From an uncultured Lachnospiraceae bacterium (lineage in GTDB: Bacteria > Bacillota_A > Clostridia > Lachnospirales > Lachnospiraceae): a stretch of DNA of 5,815 nucleotides. The position numbers and the translations under genes were made by a program. The notes under the pieces are model-generated. The model was given only the letters and a program-made list of their open reading frames with translations, made no database searches and was not told where the DNA came from. Location of the stretch: positions 1 through 5,815 of the forward strand of contig USPJ01000097.1 in assembly GCA_900556645.1 (NCBI GenBank), given 5' to 3'. This document shows, piece after piece, positions 5,748 to 5,815 of the stretch; positions within the stretch are counted from its first letter, which is position 1, and each line of letters starts with the position of its first letter.

Positions 5748-5765
5748 GAAAAAATTAAGATATTT

Positions 5766-5798
5766 AAAGAGCGGTTCAAAAATGAACCGCTCTTTTTT
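5766..5798 (+). terminator. Intrinsic terminator of the HPr-like / DUF6465 operon
   Basis: AAAGAGCGGTTCA (5766-5778) pairs perfectly over 13 bases with TGAACCGCTCTTT (5783-5795) around an AAAA loop, and the T-run continues to 5798. This is the strongest terminator in the window. On the minus strand the T-run is short, so it is probably effective mainly in the plus direction. Confidence 0.95.
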
Positions 5799-5815
5799 AG
5801 TACTCGCCAGCTCTG

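Overview
The window looks like a chromosomal segment of an anaerobic Gram-positive Firmicute, most likely a Lachnospiraceae member. The reasons are strong AGGAGG-type ribosome binding sites, a mix of ATG, GTG and TTG starts, consensus sigma-A promoters, GC content that looks moderate, and the gene families present (a DUF6465-type protein, an HPr paralogue and an AGCS alanine carrier). All six coding regions read on the plus strand. No RNA gene, insertion sequence, CRISPR array or phage gene is visible.

Layout. Bases 2-268 hold the 3' end of an unrecognised gene. A 157-residue protein follows at 299-772 (TTG start). It has a Tyr/Met-rich head, an acidic middle and a Pro/Arg/Cys-rich tail, and may be a sporulation or spore-coat type protein; a sigma-K-like promoter motif lies just upstream. 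After a promoter and terminator (781-847) comes a large membrane-anchored extracytoplasmic protein (867-3341, GTG start, 824 residues) that ends in what I read as a degenerate C39-like peptidase domain. A near-perfect sigma-A promoter and a second terminator (3345-3421) precede a sodium:alanine symporter of the AGCS family (3455-4879). A 206-base spacer carries a further promoter and a 5' hairpin. It leads to a two-gene operon: an HPr-like protein with HDNP at the active site (5086-5340), then a DUF6465-type protein with a histone-H1-like Lys/Ala tail (5352-5747). A strong terminator closes the operon at 5766-5798.

How they fit together. The genes seem to form separate short transcription units, not one pathway. 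The recurring theme is regulatory: each of the three predicted sigma-A promoters is followed within about 4-10 bases of its predicted start by a stem-loop, and in two cases that stem-loop is a full intrinsic terminator located before the next gene. The two most unusual proteins are the apparent pseudo-peptidase and the HPr paralogue, which keeps His15 and Ser46 but lacks Arg17. I saw no clearly new multi-gene system.
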